A stretch of DNA of 64,000 nt, from positions 2,666,001-2,730,000 of the forward strand of contig NC_012029.1 of assembly GCF_000022205.1 (NCBI RefSeq), read 5' to 3'. Positions 1 to 8,551 of the stretch are shown piece by piece; position 1 is the first letter of the stretch, and each line of letters begins with the position of its first letter. The notes under the pieces were generated by a model. It was not told the DNA's origin. It did not search any database and was given only the letters and a program-made list of their open reading frames with translations. This DNA is from Halorubrum lacusprofundi ATCC 49239 (GTDB taxonomy: Archaea; Halobacteriota; Halobacteria; Halobacteriales; Haloferacaceae). A program made the translations under genes and the position numbers.

Positions 1-1
1 G

Positions 2-232
2 ATTGAGTTGGTCGTGACCGTCGCCGCACCCGGGATATTCTACGCCCTCATCGTTCGGATCGGCGGCGAGGTTCCCGGTCCGGGCGCTATCGGACTGCTG
101 TTCATCGGGATCGGCCTCGGTCTGCTGGCCTACGGCGCGGTATTACTGCGGACGCTCGTCGAGTATTACTATCACCGGCAGCGTACTTCCGTGTCGAGAA
201 CCGATGAACGCGGCGGAGATCTTGCGGAATAA
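2..232 (+). CDS. C-terminal part of a membrane protein, cut by the left edge
   Basis: The reading frame is open to the first base of the window, so the gene starts outside it. About 76 residues are visible. They contain two hydrophobic segments (roughly residues 4-20 and 29-50), separated by a glycine/proline-rich turn, then a short charged tail with arginines and acidic residues. This is consistent with the end of a small integral membrane protein with a cytoplasmic C-terminus. I recognise no family. An internal TTG at position 8 could be read as a start, but nothing upstream of it can be seen, so treating the gene as partial is safer. Confidence 0.5.
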   Translation: MELVVTVAAPGIFYALIVRIGGEVPGPGAIGLLFIGIGLGLLAYGAVLLRTLVEYYYHRQRTSVSRTDERGGDLAE

Positions 233-337
233 GCCGGTAGGTCACTCGTAGTGAGAACAGTTGAGGGAAATCACTGAACAAACCGCGTACCAGGTATCCG
301 GCGACTGAGCAGCTCTAAGGACCTGTAAGTTGTCGGT

Positions 338-703
338 TCACTCGCTAGAGTCGGATTCGTTGGTAGCCGTCGATTCGACCGGGAAAACCTGCGTGTCAGG
401 TGCGTTGAGTGGGCTATCCGAGCCGGTAAGCCACGCGGTGAGGTAGACGACGCAGGCTGCGATGACAGCAATGGGAAGTTGGAGCGTGAAAACGCCGTAA
501 ATGAGTGTGATGATGATCGTTACGCGAGTGACCGTCTGCCGGTTGGCGTCTCCGTAGTATGCGAATACTGCGACGACGAAGGACGCGAACGCGACGCCCG
601 TGCCGAGGAGGGGTCGAGACGCGATAATCCAAGAGTACAGGAGTGTACCGATGCCGAACAGGACAAACGCTGCTACTATGTGGACGCGTTTTAGGGAGGG
701 CAT
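338..703 (-). CDS. small multi-pass membrane protein, unknown function
   Basis: About 121 residues beginning MPSLKRVHIV. Four hydrophobic stretches (about residues 6-25, 29-48, 57-76 and 78-97) suggest four membrane helices, followed by an acidic, serine/threonine-rich tail of about 25 residues. The start at 703 is preferred because a CTTAAG TATA-like box at 729-734 sits 26 nt upstream, as in leaderless haloarchaeal genes; a start at 721 would lie too close to that box. The gene is AT-richer than the core genes from 1.25 kb on and lies in the same low-GC stretch as the neighbouring empty DNA, which hints at acquired DNA. No family is recognised. Confidence 0.55.
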   Translation of the reverse strand: MPSLKRVHIVAAFVLFGIGTLLYSWIIASRPLLGTGVAFASFVVAVFAYYGDANRQTVTRVTIIITLIYGVFTLQLPIAVIAACVVYLTAWLTGSDSPLNAPDTQVFPVESTATNESDSSE

Positions 704-728
704 ACGGCTGACGTGTTTCAATTACGTA

Positions 729-734
729 CTTAAG
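729..734 (-). promoter_or_regulatory. TATA box of the small membrane protein gene
   Basis: CTTAAG centred about 28 nt upstream of the ATG at 703 on the minus strand. This spacing predicts a leaderless transcript and decides between the two in-frame ATG codons. Confidence 0.45.
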
Positions 735-1151
735 AAACACGTGTTCTCAATTGGAGATAGACTGAATACATCACTGCGGTACTCACTACGCAATATTCAG
801 TGATCGGCCATTTCACATAGTATTATGTCTGAAAATAGTTTCAACAGAGCCATTCTCTATTCAATAGTCGAATCTTGATGGAATTCGGGCATTCTCTCAG
901 GTCACCCAAGAGGAGTGAGTCAATCGGCGATTGATTTTCTCTCCCTACACCAGGTTTGGATGTACGCGAACCCCACCGATGGACCAGCGGACGATCACCT
1001 ATCGAACGAAAGCACGCGCCTCGCACTATTACGGCGTCTACCCCGACGCTGTCATGCGATTAGAACGATACGGGCGCGACGGGATCCTCGCGAGTGAGCG
1101 GAGCGAACGAGCGAGGGTCAGTCGCGCCCGTGACTGAACGAAGTGAAGGAA
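735..1151. other. gene-poor, AT-richer spacer with a partial copy of the tRNA 3' end
   Basis: About 400 bases without a convincing gene. The left half is AT-rich. The right half becomes GC-rich and contains a 16-base copy (1070-1085) of the 3' end of the adjacent tRNA-Arg gene. Short open frames around 915-1137 have unconvincing composition and no recognisable product. The stretch looks like decayed or integrated DNA next to a tRNA attachment site. Confidence 0.5.
1070..1085. repeat. direct repeat of the tRNA-Arg 3' end (possible attachment-site remnant)
   Basis: ACGGGCGCGACGGGAT here is identical to 1151-1166, which covers the acceptor 3' strand and part of the T arm of the tRNA-Arg gene. 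The copies are 81 bp apart. Haloarchaeal integrative elements commonly use tRNA 3' ends as att sites and leave such duplications. No integrase gene is visible in the window, so this role is inferred. Confidence 0.45.
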
Positions 1152-1224
1152 CGGGCGCGACGGGATTTGAACCCGCGGCATCTTGGTCCGGAACCAAGTG
1201 CTCTGTCCGCTGAGCTACGCGCCC
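1152..1224 (-). tRNA. tRNA-Arg (anticodon CCG)
   Basis: On the minus strand the acceptor stem GGGCGCG pairs with CGCGCCC. The D arm has GCTC/GAGC, the anticodon stem CTTGG/CCAAG encloses the loop TTCCGGA, and the T arm has GCGGG/CCCGT around TTCAAAT. The anticodon is CCG, so it reads the arginine codon CGG. No CCA is encoded, which is usual in archaea. No intron is seen. The 3' end points left, toward the low-GC region. Confidence 0.93.
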
Positions 1225-1251
1225 TCACGACCGGGTATCCGCGGCGAGCGT

Positions 1252-3891
1252 TTAACGCTTCTGACTGCGGTCGTCCGGATCGCCTCCCGCTCCCCGACGA
1301 TCCGCCTCGTTCAAGGGCGGACTCCACTGGAAACGGCCCTCCGCATCGCCTTCGACGACCCCGCCGTCAGTACGCGCGTCTTCGGCGGTGCGCTCGACGC
1401 TGTCAGGAGTCCCAGTCCCGCCATCACTCCCGGATCCCAACCCACCGACCAGCCGACCGGTCCACAGCAGGTCGGGTCGGCGCTCGACGACGGCAGCCCA
1501 GACGATGAGCGCCGGCGGCAACACCACGAGCGAGGCGACGTACGCGAGCGAAATGCTCGCGGCGGTCAGGAGGCCGAACTGGCCGAGGATCGGGGTGATT
1601 GCGAGCACGAGCACGCCCGTGCCGAGCGCGGTGGTCGCCATCGTACCGGTGAGCGCACCGCCGGTTCCTCGGAGGGTGGTCTCGACCGCGGCGTCGGCGT
1701 CGCCGAGTTCGACGTACTCGTCGTGGAAGCGGTGAGCGACGTGAACCGTGTAGTCGACCCCGAGCCCGATGGTGATGGAGAGGATCGTCGCCGTAAGCGC
1801 ATTGAAGGGGATCCCGGCCAGCCGCATCGTCGCGGTGAGTGTCGCGACGGTGACGGCCACGGGCAGGAGCGTGACGAGCCCGAGCGCGGGGCTTCCGAGG
1901 AACAGCCGGAAGAGGACGATCAGGAGCAGCGCCGAGAGCCCGAGCGCGGCCGACAGCGAGACGATCGCCGAACTGAAGATCGTCTCGCTCACCGCCTGAA
2001 AGACGACGATCTGGCCGGTGGCGGTGGCGTCGCCGCGGTAGCGGTCGGCCACCTCGCGGGCGTCCGCGGTGATCGCGGCGTCGGAGGCGTCTGACTCCAC
2101 GTCGTACACCACGCGCGTGGACCGGCTGTCGTCCGCGAGGTACTCGCCGGTGAAGTCCGCGTATCCCGAGTCGCGCAACTCGCCGTAGATCCGGTCGAGG
2201 TTCCGGTTCGGCGGGCCGTCGTCAAGCGCCGACTCGTCGACGAGCTGTCCGAACTCTGGATCCTCATCAGCGTAGCCGTCGATCGCGTCGGTCACGCCGG
2301 TGGCGCTGGCGCGGCCGTCGGTCTCGACGAACGTGTCGGGCGGGTCGCGCTCCGCCCGGTCGAGGCTCCGGAGGGCGGCGTCGCTGGTCATCCGCCGCTC
2401 CACGTAGACGGTCACGGTGTCGTCCTCGCTCGTGGCGAAGTTGTCGGACAGGAAGTTGATCGTCTCGGTCGCGGTGTACTCGCCGGGCTGCATCGGGCCG
2501 GGGAAGTAGTCGACGTAGCCGGGCTGCTCACTCGGGGGGAGGAAGTCGTCGTCGTCGAACGTGGTGTCGACGCCCGCGCCGTACCCGGCCGCGCCGGCGG
2601 TCAGGAGGAGAACGACGACGAGGAAGACGGCGGGGGCCGGACGAGAGATCGCGGTCAGCGACGGAAGTAATCGACCGAGCGCCGAGTCCTCGGAGCCAAG
2701 CGGGCGGGAGCCGAACTCGGGGAGCGACCGCTCGGCGCGCCAGCGGTCGACGAGGAGCTTCGCCGCCGGCAGAAAGCCGACGAAAATGACGAGGATGAAA
2801 CAGATGCCGATACCGGCGACGAGCCCGAACTCCTGAAGTGGGCCGAGCGAGCTGGTCAGGTTCGCGAGGAAGCCGATGATCGTCGTCCCCGCGATGATCG
2901 AGTACGCGACCGTCAGCTGCCCGAGTGCGTCTCGCATGGCGGCCGTCGGTTCGACCCCCTCCGCGCGCTCCTCGCGGTAGCGGTTCACCGTGTGGATCCC
3001 GAAGTCGATCCCGATCGCGAGCAGGAGGACGGGCACCGCGATCAACACGTCGGAGAAGGCGATACCGGCGTAGCCGGTGAACCCGAACGTCCAGACCACG
3101 GTCATCAACAGCGCGACGCCGCCCAACACGAAGTCGAACGGGTCGCGGTACGCGTACGCCAACAGCCCCAGGATGACGGCGAGCGCCGCCGGCACGACGA
3201 TCGCGAGCGAGTCGAAGATCACCTGCGCGAACTCGTTGTCGACGATGCCGCCCCCGAAGACGGTGACATCGCCGGGCGAACGCTCGGCGATGTCGCGCGC
3301 CTCCAACTGGAGCGACTGGGCGTCGGCCGACGCGGGGAACGAGTGGGTGACGACGCCGAGCGCGGCGGAGGCGGTCTGCGACTCCCGGTTGTAGTCGTCC
3401 GAGAGCAGCGTGTCGAAGCCGGGGTCCTCGGCGGCCGCGTCGACCGCGTCGTCGATCTCTCCCTCGCTGGCGCGCTCGACCGCGTCGCGCGCGTCGCCGG
3501 CGGTCTCGACGTTCTCGTCGAGTTCGGCCGCCACGTCCATCGCCGGGGCGGACACCTCGGTCACCCGGAGGTCGTCACGGTCTTCGAGCCGCTCGGCCGT
3601 CTCCAACATCGCGAGCAGTCCGCGCCGGTCGAGCACGTTGCCGTCCCGCTGGATCAGCTGCGTGGTCGGCTCGTCGCCGCCGAACGCGGGCTCGAACTGC
3701 TCGTTCACCCGGTCGAGCGCGTCGGCCTCGTCGATCCCCTCGGTGAACTGGTCGCTGCCCGCCTCGGACTCGAGGAGGGCCATCCCGGGCGCGAAAAGCA
3801 CCGTGACGAGCAGGCAGGCGACGACAACCTGCTTCGGTCGGTCGACGACGCGGTCGGTTATCTCCCGGAAGACGCGCTCTACTCCCGACAT
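1252..3891 (-). CDS. RND/MMPL superfamily exporter
   Basis: An 879-residue protein with the RND layout. There is one N-terminal membrane helix (about residues 20-40), a large extracellular domain, a block of five helices (about 230-375), a seventh helix (about 420-440), a second large acidic extracellular domain, and five C-terminal helices (about 640-840). Each half carries the family motif in its fourth helix: GIDFGIHTVNRYREE near residue 297 and GVDYTVHVAHRFHDE near residue 710. The family (MMPL, HpnN-like) exports lipids or other hydrophobic compounds using the ion gradient; the substrate here is unknown. The start codon directly follows the stop codon of the upstream NEW3-like gene, with no gap, so the two are almost certainly co-translated. 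A TrmB-like regulator is divergently encoded upstream. Confidence 0.9.
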   Translation of the reverse strand: MSGVERVFREITDRVVDRPKQVVVACLLVTVLFAPGMALLESEAGSDQFTEGIDEADALDRVNEQFEPAFGGDEPTTQLIQRDGNVLDRRGLLAMLETAERLEDRDDLRVTEVSAPAMDVAAELDENVETAGDARDAVERASEGEIDDAVDAAAEDPGFDTLLSDDYNRESQTASAALGVVTHSFPASADAQSLQLEARDIAERSPGDVTVFGGGIVDNEFAQVIFDSLAIVVPAALAVILGLLAYAYRDPFDFVLGGVALLMTVVWTFGFTGYAGIAFSDVLIAVPVLLLAIGIDFGIHTVNRYREERAEGVEPTAAMRDALGQLTVAYSIIAGTTIIGFLANLTSSLGPLQEFGLVAGIGICFILVIFVGFLPAAKLLVDRWRAERSLPEFGSRPLGSEDSALGRLLPSLTAISRPAPAVFLVVVLLLTAGAAGYGAGVDTTFDDDDFLPPSEQPGYVDYFPGPMQPGEYTATETINFLSDNFATSEDDTVTVYVERRMTSDAALRSLDRAERDPPDTFVETDGRASATGVTDAIDGYADEDPEFGQLVDESALDDGPPNRNLDRIYGELRDSGYADFTGEYLADDSRSTRVVYDVESDASDAAITADAREVADRYRGDATATGQIVVFQAVSETIFSSAIVSLSAALGLSALLLIVLFRLFLGSPALGLVTLLPVAVTVATLTATMRLAGIPFNALTATILSITIGLGVDYTVHVAHRFHDEYVELGDADAAVETTLRGTGGALTGTMATTALGTGVLVLAITPILGQFGLLTAASISLAYVASLVVLPPALIVWAAVVERRPDLLWTGRLVGGLGSGSDGGTGTPDSVERTAEDARTDGGVVEGDAEGRFQWSPPLNEADRRGAGGDPDDRSQKR

Positions 3892-5721
3892 CTACCGGTT
3901 GCCGCCGAACCGGTCGCGGGCCCGCCGGCGGAACCGCGAGATCGCTCGGCTCACCCGGCCGCGCTTCCAGACCGCCGCGGCGCCGATCGCAAGGGCGCTC
4001 AGCAGGGCGACGATTCCGACCGGTGACCGGAGCACGCTGCCACCGTCGTCGGTGGCGACCTCGACGGGGAGCCGGTAGGTGTCCGAGAGCTGCTCGTCGC
4101 CCTCGGCGTCGTCGTACCGGAAGTCGACCGCGGCGGAGTACGTCTTCGGCGCGGCCCCGCCGTCAGCGCTTACTTCGAAGCGCAGGGTCGTCTCCTCGCC
4201 CGGATCCAGCGACGTGACGAACGCCTCGTCGTCGTCCGAGGAGATCGGCTCGTCCACGAACAGCTTCGCCTGCACGTCCGAGACCGGCTCGGAGCCCGTG
4301 TTACGAACGACCACGTCGTACCGGGCGGTCTCACCCGGCGCGATTCCGGTCGCGGCGCCGGCGACGGCGGCGGTTCTGTTGTCGCCCTCGTCAGTCCCGT
4401 TACCGTCACTGCCGGTCTCGTTACCGCCCGCACCGTCCTCGTCGACACGCGGTTCGACCGGTGAGACGGCGAAGGTCTCCTGTTCCGGGCGCACATCGAC
4501 GACGGCGTCGTACGCGTCGGAGACGACCACGTCGTCGTCGAGCCCGCGATAGCGCACGACGAGGTTGAGCGTCCGATTGCCCGGGGTTGCGTCGGTGCGG
4601 ATCCCGGCGTCGAACGTCGCCGTCGCGGTCTCGCCGACCCCGAGGTCGCCGACGGTCACCCGCGTCTCGCGGGGGACGACGTTCTCGTCGGTCGGAATCG
4701 TGTCCGCCCCGACCCCCTCCGGCGCCGGCGCCTCGTTGTCGAAGGCGACGACGGCGTTCTCCACCGGACGCGGGCCGTCGTTGCGGACCGCGACCGTGAA
4801 CGAGCCGTCCTTGCCGACCTCCAGCGAACTGTTGAGGCCGGTCACGTCGAACGCCTGCCGCGAGAGCGGGGTCACGCCGGTCCGAACCGTTCGGGCGGTA
4901 GCGTCCGCACGCTCGGCGTCTCGGTACTCCACGTCGAACTCCAGCGTCGAAGCCCGTGGCGTCGCGTCGGCGGCGGCGTCGAACCGGTAGGTGAAGGTGC
5001 GGTTCTCGCCGGGCGCCCAGTCGTCGACGTACGTCTCGGTGGTGCCGGCCTCGGTGGTGAAGGTGAGATCAGGGTCGACCGGGGTCGCCGCCACCGACGC
5101 CTCGCGGGCGGTTTCGTTCTGGACGTTTCGCATCGTCACGTCGACGACGCCGGTGTCGCCGGCTTGGACCGCGCCGTCGACGGCGGTGACCGCGAACTGC
5201 GCGCGGTCGGTTATCTCGACGTCGACGACCACGGTCTCGGTCTCGACGCGCTCGTCGCGGAGGGTCGCGCCGTTGTCGTCCTCGGCGTTGTAGACGTTCC
5301 GGTACTCCAGTCGGATCGGGACCTGGTAGACGCCCGGTTCCGCGTCCTCGTCGGGGACGACGGTGAAGTCGATCGGACCGGTGACGCCCCGAGGCACGTC
5401 GCCCACCGTCTGTTCGCCGGTGCGCACGTCGAACGGAACGTCGCGGTTGGTCTCGTCGCCGGAGAGGATCCGCGCGGTGGTCTCGTGGGCGGTCACCACC
5501 TCGCTTTCGAGGTCGTCGAACCCCTCCTCGCTCACGTCGCCGCGGTTGTTCAGACTCACCTGCAGCGTCGACTCCTCGCCGGGAACGAACGCCGTCTCGG
5601 GCGCGAACGCCTCGATGTCGGGATCGCCGCTGACCGTGTCGTTGGCCGCGACCAGCGCGGTGCCGGCCACTAGCAGACAGCAGACAAGCGCGACGACCGC
5701 GATCTTCCGGATACGGCTCAT
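3892..5721 (-). CDS. exported NEW3/CARDB-like adhesion-type protein, membrane-anchored partner of the RND exporter
   Basis: A 609-residue protein. A hydrophobic signal sequence covers about residues 5-26. It is followed by repeated beta-rich segments with the pattern of COG1361/NEW3 and CARDB domains (recurring V.N.G and PG.....F phrases), a low-complexity acidic and glycine/asparagine-rich linker near residues 425-445, and a C-terminal membrane helix near 570-590 followed by an arginine-rich cytoplasmic tail. It is probably displayed outside the cell and held by the C-terminal helix. It is the first gene of a two-gene unit with the RND exporter, and this pairing is common in haloarchaea, which suggests a periplasm-like adaptor or substrate-handling role (inference). 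Confidence 0.85.
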   Translation of the reverse strand: MSRIRKIAVVALVCCLLVAGTALVAANDTVSGDPDIEAFAPETAFVPGEESTLQVSLNNRGDVSEEGFDDLESEVVTAHETTARILSGDETNRDVPFDVRTGEQTVGDVPRGVTGPIDFTVVPDEDAEPGVYQVPIRLEYRNVYNAEDDNGATLRDERVETETVVVDVEITDRAQFAVTAVDGAVQAGDTGVVDVTMRNVQNETAREASVAATPVDPDLTFTTEAGTTETYVDDWAPGENRTFTYRFDAAADATPRASTLEFDVEYRDAERADATARTVRTGVTPLSRQAFDVTGLNSSLEVGKDGSFTVAVRNDGPRPVENAVVAFDNEAPAPEGVGADTIPTDENVVPRETRVTVGDLGVGETATATFDAGIRTDATPGNRTLNLVVRYRGLDDDVVVSDAYDAVVDVRPEQETFAVSPVEPRVDEDGAGGNETGSDGNGTDEGDNRTAAVAGAATGIAPGETARYDVVVRNTGSEPVSDVQAKLFVDEPISSDDDEAFVTSLDPGEETTLRFEVSADGGAAPKTYSAAVDFRYDDAEGDEQLSDTYRLPVEVATDDGGSVLRSPVGIVALLSALAIGAAAVWKRGRVSRAISRFRRRARDRFGGNR

Positions 5722-5747
5722 ATCGGTTATCCGTGGTAGACCGCGCC

Positions 5748-5754
5748 GACGTAA
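5748..5754 (-). promoter_or_regulatory. TATA-like element of the NEW3-RND operon
   Basis: Reading the minus strand, GTATTAC lies about 28 nt upstream of the ATG at 5721. It is a modest match to a haloarchaeal TATA box, but the position is right for a leaderless transcript. Confidence 0.35.
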
Positions 5755-5769
5755 TACCCTTCGGGAACC

Positions 5770-5796
5770 TCTAGAAACATCGTATCAGTTTCCAGA
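5770..5796. promoter_or_regulatory. candidate operator, 9-bp inverted repeat
   Basis: TCTAGAAAC (5770-5778) and GTTTCCAGA (5788-5796) form an inverted repeat with one mismatch and a 9-bp spacer. It lies between the divergent NEW3-RND operon and the TrmB-like regulator gene, just upstream of the probable TATA box of the operon. It is a plausible binding site for that regulator. Confidence 0.4.
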
Positions 5797-5910
5797 AATA
5801 TATTGCAGATCGGTTGGTAGTCTCAGCTCGGTTTGGGGTGCTAGAATACGGATTCCATTCGAATATCGTCGTATCCATGCCAAAACAAAATTCAGTTTCA
5901 GCGCCACTCA

Positions 5911-5918
5911 TTTAAATA
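5911..5918 (+). promoter_or_regulatory. TATA box of the TrmB-like regulator gene
   Basis: TTTAAATA lies about 25 nt upstream of the ATG at 5939, predicting a leaderless mRNA. Confidence 0.6.
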
Positions 5919-5938
5919 TACTTAGCGTAGATCGCTGC

Positions 5939-6745
5939 ATGGAGTCGCTTCGCGATCTGGGGCTGTCGAGCTACGAGGACCGGGCGTACCGCGGACTGCT
6001 CGGGCTCGGCACCGGGACCGCCGCCGACGTGACCGCCGAGAGCGACGTGCCGAAGGGGCGCATCTACGACGCGCTCGGCGGGTTGGAGTCCCGCGGGCTC
6101 GTCCGCGTCCAGAGCGATCGGGAGCCGAAGCGGTACGCGCCGGTCGAGCCCGCAGTCGCCGTCGATCGGCTCGTCGAGGCCAAACGCCGGGAGCTGGAGC
6201 GCCGGATCGAGACGTACGAGTCGGGGAAAGACGAGCTGATCGACCAGTTGGCCGACGCTGAGACGACTGACGACCGGTTCTGGACCGCCGCCGTCGGTGC
6301 CGAGGATTCGCTGGATCTGCTCTTCGAGCGGGTCGACGCCGCGGCGGACTCGATCGTCGTCGTCGCCACCGAGGTCTCCTCGCAGTTCGAGGTGGACCGC
6401 GAGGGGCCGGTCCTCCTCGACCGGCTGCTGTCGGCGATCCGACGCGGCGTCGACGTCTCCGTGCTGTTGTCGCCGGCGATGTTCGACGACGCGCTGGCCG
6501 CGATCGACGAGGACCACGCCGTGCTCGCGATGGCACAGGGCGCCTTCACGCTCCGCGTGACCGACGACGTGTACGGTAACTTCTACCTCATCGACGACGA
6601 GGAAGTGTGTCTAGAGGTGTCCGACCCGCTCGCGCCCGACCGTCTGTTCGGTATGCTCGACCTGCGCGACCGCGGCTTCGCGACCCGCGTGAGCGACGGG
6701 TTCGTTGACGCGTGGGAATCGGCCGACGTGGTCGAGGAGATCTGA
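5939..6745 (+). CDS. TrmB-family transcriptional regulator
   Basis: A 268-residue protein. The N-terminal 75 residues form a winged helix of the TrmB type (LSSYEDRAYRGLLGLGTGTA, then DVPKGRIYDALGGLESRGLV). A helical segment rich in E and R follows (about 85-105) and may dimerise. The C-terminal half resembles the PLD-like sugar-binding domain of TrmB proteins. The start is chosen at the ATG 25 nt after a TTTAAATA box, although the frame is open far upstream. It is divergent from the NEW3-RND exporter operon and probably controls it; the ligand is unknown. Many TrmB paralogues in haloarchaea act on neighbouring transporters. Confidence 0.85.
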   Translation: MESLRDLGLSSYEDRAYRGLLGLGTGTAADVTAESDVPKGRIYDALGGLESRGLVRVQSDREPKRYAPVEPAVAVDRLVEAKRRELERRIETYESGKDELIDQLADAETTDDRFWTAAVGAEDSLDLLFERVDAAADSIVVVATEVSSQFEVDREGPVLLDRLLSAIRRGVDVSVLLSPAMFDDALAAIDEDHAVLAMAQGAFTLRVTDDVYGNFYLIDDEEVCLEVSDPLAPDRLFGMLDLRDRGFATRVSDGFVDAWESADVVEEI

Positions 6746-6898
6746 GCGCCGATCCGAGAGGGTCGCTGGCTCGAGAGATTCACCGATTCGATGACAGGAG
6801 ATCGACCGCAGTCACCGAAAAACGCCTTATTTTATCCGTTATGATAATTGTGGGGCGCAGCTTTATCCGATCGCGACCGAAGGAGGGACCGAACCAGC

Positions 6899-8449
6899 GT
6901 GACCCTCCGCCCGACCGACCGCCCGGCGATCGCCTGCCGCGATGTCCGGGCCGATACCGACGACACCCGACAGTCGATCGACGGATCGGCCGAGTCGCCC
7001 GCTTCAAGCGGTTCGCCCGCTTCGCCAGTCCCGGGTGCCGACCGGTTCGTCGCGGCTGTCGCGGTCGACGGCGAGGTGCTGTTCGCCGGTCCCTCGGTGC
7101 CCGCGGTGCTCGGGATCGAGCGGGCGACCCTCGTCGGTGATGACCTCTTGGATTACGTTCACCCGAACGACCGCGAGCCCGTCTCCGACGCGCTCTCGGC
7201 GGTCGCGACCAACCGCGTCGTCACCCACCGGCTCCGCCACGCCAACGGCGGGTTCGTCTGGGTCGAGTCGGTCGTCGACGAGGAGTTAGCCCCCGAGTTC
7301 GGTGGGCGCGTCGTCACGGTGCGTCGCGTCGACGCCGAGCAGACCTTCCCGGAGCGGTTCCGGGAGTTCCTGGAGTACGGCACGGATCTGGTCACCGTCG
7401 TCGACGCGGACGGGCGGGTCCGGTACGAGAGCCCGGCCGTCGAGGAGGTTCTCGGCTACGAGCAGGGGTCGACCGTGGGGCGCTCCCCGCTCGGCTACGT
7501 CCACCCCGACGACCGCGAGCGCGTGACCGAGCGGTTCTACCGCGCGCTCAACGATCCCGACGCGACCCCCACGATGGAGTACCGCTACCGTACCGCCGAC
7601 GGCAACTGGGTCTGGCTGGAGTCTCGAAGCCGGTCGCTACCCGACGACGTCGCGGTCGGACGCCTGCTCATCAACTCGCGGGACGTGAGCGAGCGGAAGG
7701 CGCGCGAGCGCCGGCTCACCGACCGCAACGAGCGGCTCGACCGCTTCGCCAGCATCGTCTCGCACGACCTCCGGAACCCGCTGTCGGTGATCCGAGGATC
7801 GATGGAGATGGCGGAGCTAAACGGCGACACAGAGCCCTTGGAGCGCGGCGAGCGCGCCGTCGACCGGATCGACCAGCTGGTCTCGGAGCTGTTGACGCTC
7901 GCCCGGCAGGGCTCCGGGATCGACGAGCCGACCGAGTTCGCGCTCGGTGGCGTCGCTCGCGAGGCGTGGGACACCGCCGGGAGCGCGGACGCGACCCTCG
8001 TCCTCGGCGCGGATGCCCGAGTGTGCGGCGACCGCGGCCGGCTGCGACAGGTGTTCGAGAACCTGTTCCGGAACGCGACGGAACACGCCGCGCCGGACGG
8101 CACAGACGCGATTCGATCGACCGACAGCGGCGAAGACGCCCCACTCACCGTCCTCGTGACCGCGACCGGCGGGGGATTTCTCGTCGCCGACGACGGACCG
8201 GGGATCGATCCGGCGCACCGCGAGGAGGTCTTCGACCCTGGCTTCACGACCCGCGAGGACGGGACAGGCTACGGGCTCGACATCGTCCGCGAGGTCGTCG
8301 AGTCGCACGGGTGGACGATCGGAGTCCGGAGAGACGGCACCGATCCGGCGTGCCCGGACGACGTGACGGTCCCCGACGGGGCGTGCTTCGTGGTCGGAGG
8401 CCCCGACTCCGACGCGGCCGACGCGGACGAACCGTGGATCGACGGGTGA
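6899..8449 (+). CDS. soluble PAS-domain sensor histidine kinase
   Basis: About 516 residues from the GTG at 6899. After a disordered N-terminus come two PAS domains (about residues 45-150 and 155-270), each ending in the PAC-like phrases FVWVES and WVWLES. Then come HisKA with the phospho-acceptor His289 in SIVSHDLRNP and a HATPase domain with an N box (NLFRNATEH, near 388), the G1 box VADDGPGID and the G2 segment EDGTGYGLDIV. No membrane helix is present, so it senses a cytoplasmic signal. An AGGAGGG run at 6881-6887 lies 11 nt before the GTG; an earlier TTG at 6848 is possible but less likely. No response regulator is adjacent, so its partner is elsewhere. Confidence 0.85.
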   Translation: MTLRPTDRPAIACRDVRADTDDTRQSIDGSAESPASSGSPASPVPGADRFVAAVAVDGEVLFAGPSVPAVLGIERATLVGDDLLDYVHPNDREPVSDALSAVATNRVVTHRLRHANGGFVWVESVVDEELAPEFGGRVVTVRRVDAEQTFPERFREFLEYGTDLVTVVDADGRVRYESPAVEEVLGYEQGSTVGRSPLGYVHPDDRERVTERFYRALNDPDATPTMEYRYRTADGNWVWLESRSRSLPDDVAVGRLLINSRDVSERKARERRLTDRNERLDRFASIVSHDLRNPLSVIRGSMEMAELNGDTEPLERGERAVDRIDQLVSELLTLARQGSGIDEPTEFALGGVAREAWDTAGSADATLVLGADARVCGDRGRLRQVFENLFRNATEHAAPDGTDAIRSTDSGEDAPLTVLVTATGGGFLVADDGPGIDPAHREEVFDPGFTTREDGTGYGLDIVREVVESHGWTIGVRRDGTDPACPDDVTVPDGACFVVGGPDSDAADADEPWIDG

Positions 8450-8551
8450 CCGCGGTCGGCACGTCGCCGTCCCGTCGCCGCGCGGGCCCGCCCACATCAC
8501 GCCACCGCGCCGTCCCGTCGCGTTTATTCCTCCCGCGCGCCAATCCGGCCC

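Noticed and set aside
931-1137. ORF of 68 codons beside the tRNA-Arg gene
   Set aside because: It runs into the duplicated tRNA end and a low-complexity GAGCG-rich stretch, has no promoter-like sequence at the right distance and resembles no family.
2992-4026. Long plus-strand ORF of 344 codons opposite the RND and NEW3-like genes
   Set aside because: It is the antisense shadow of two well-supported genes. GC-rich haloarchaeal DNA gives long open frames opposite real genes; the product is low-complexity and recognisable as nothing.
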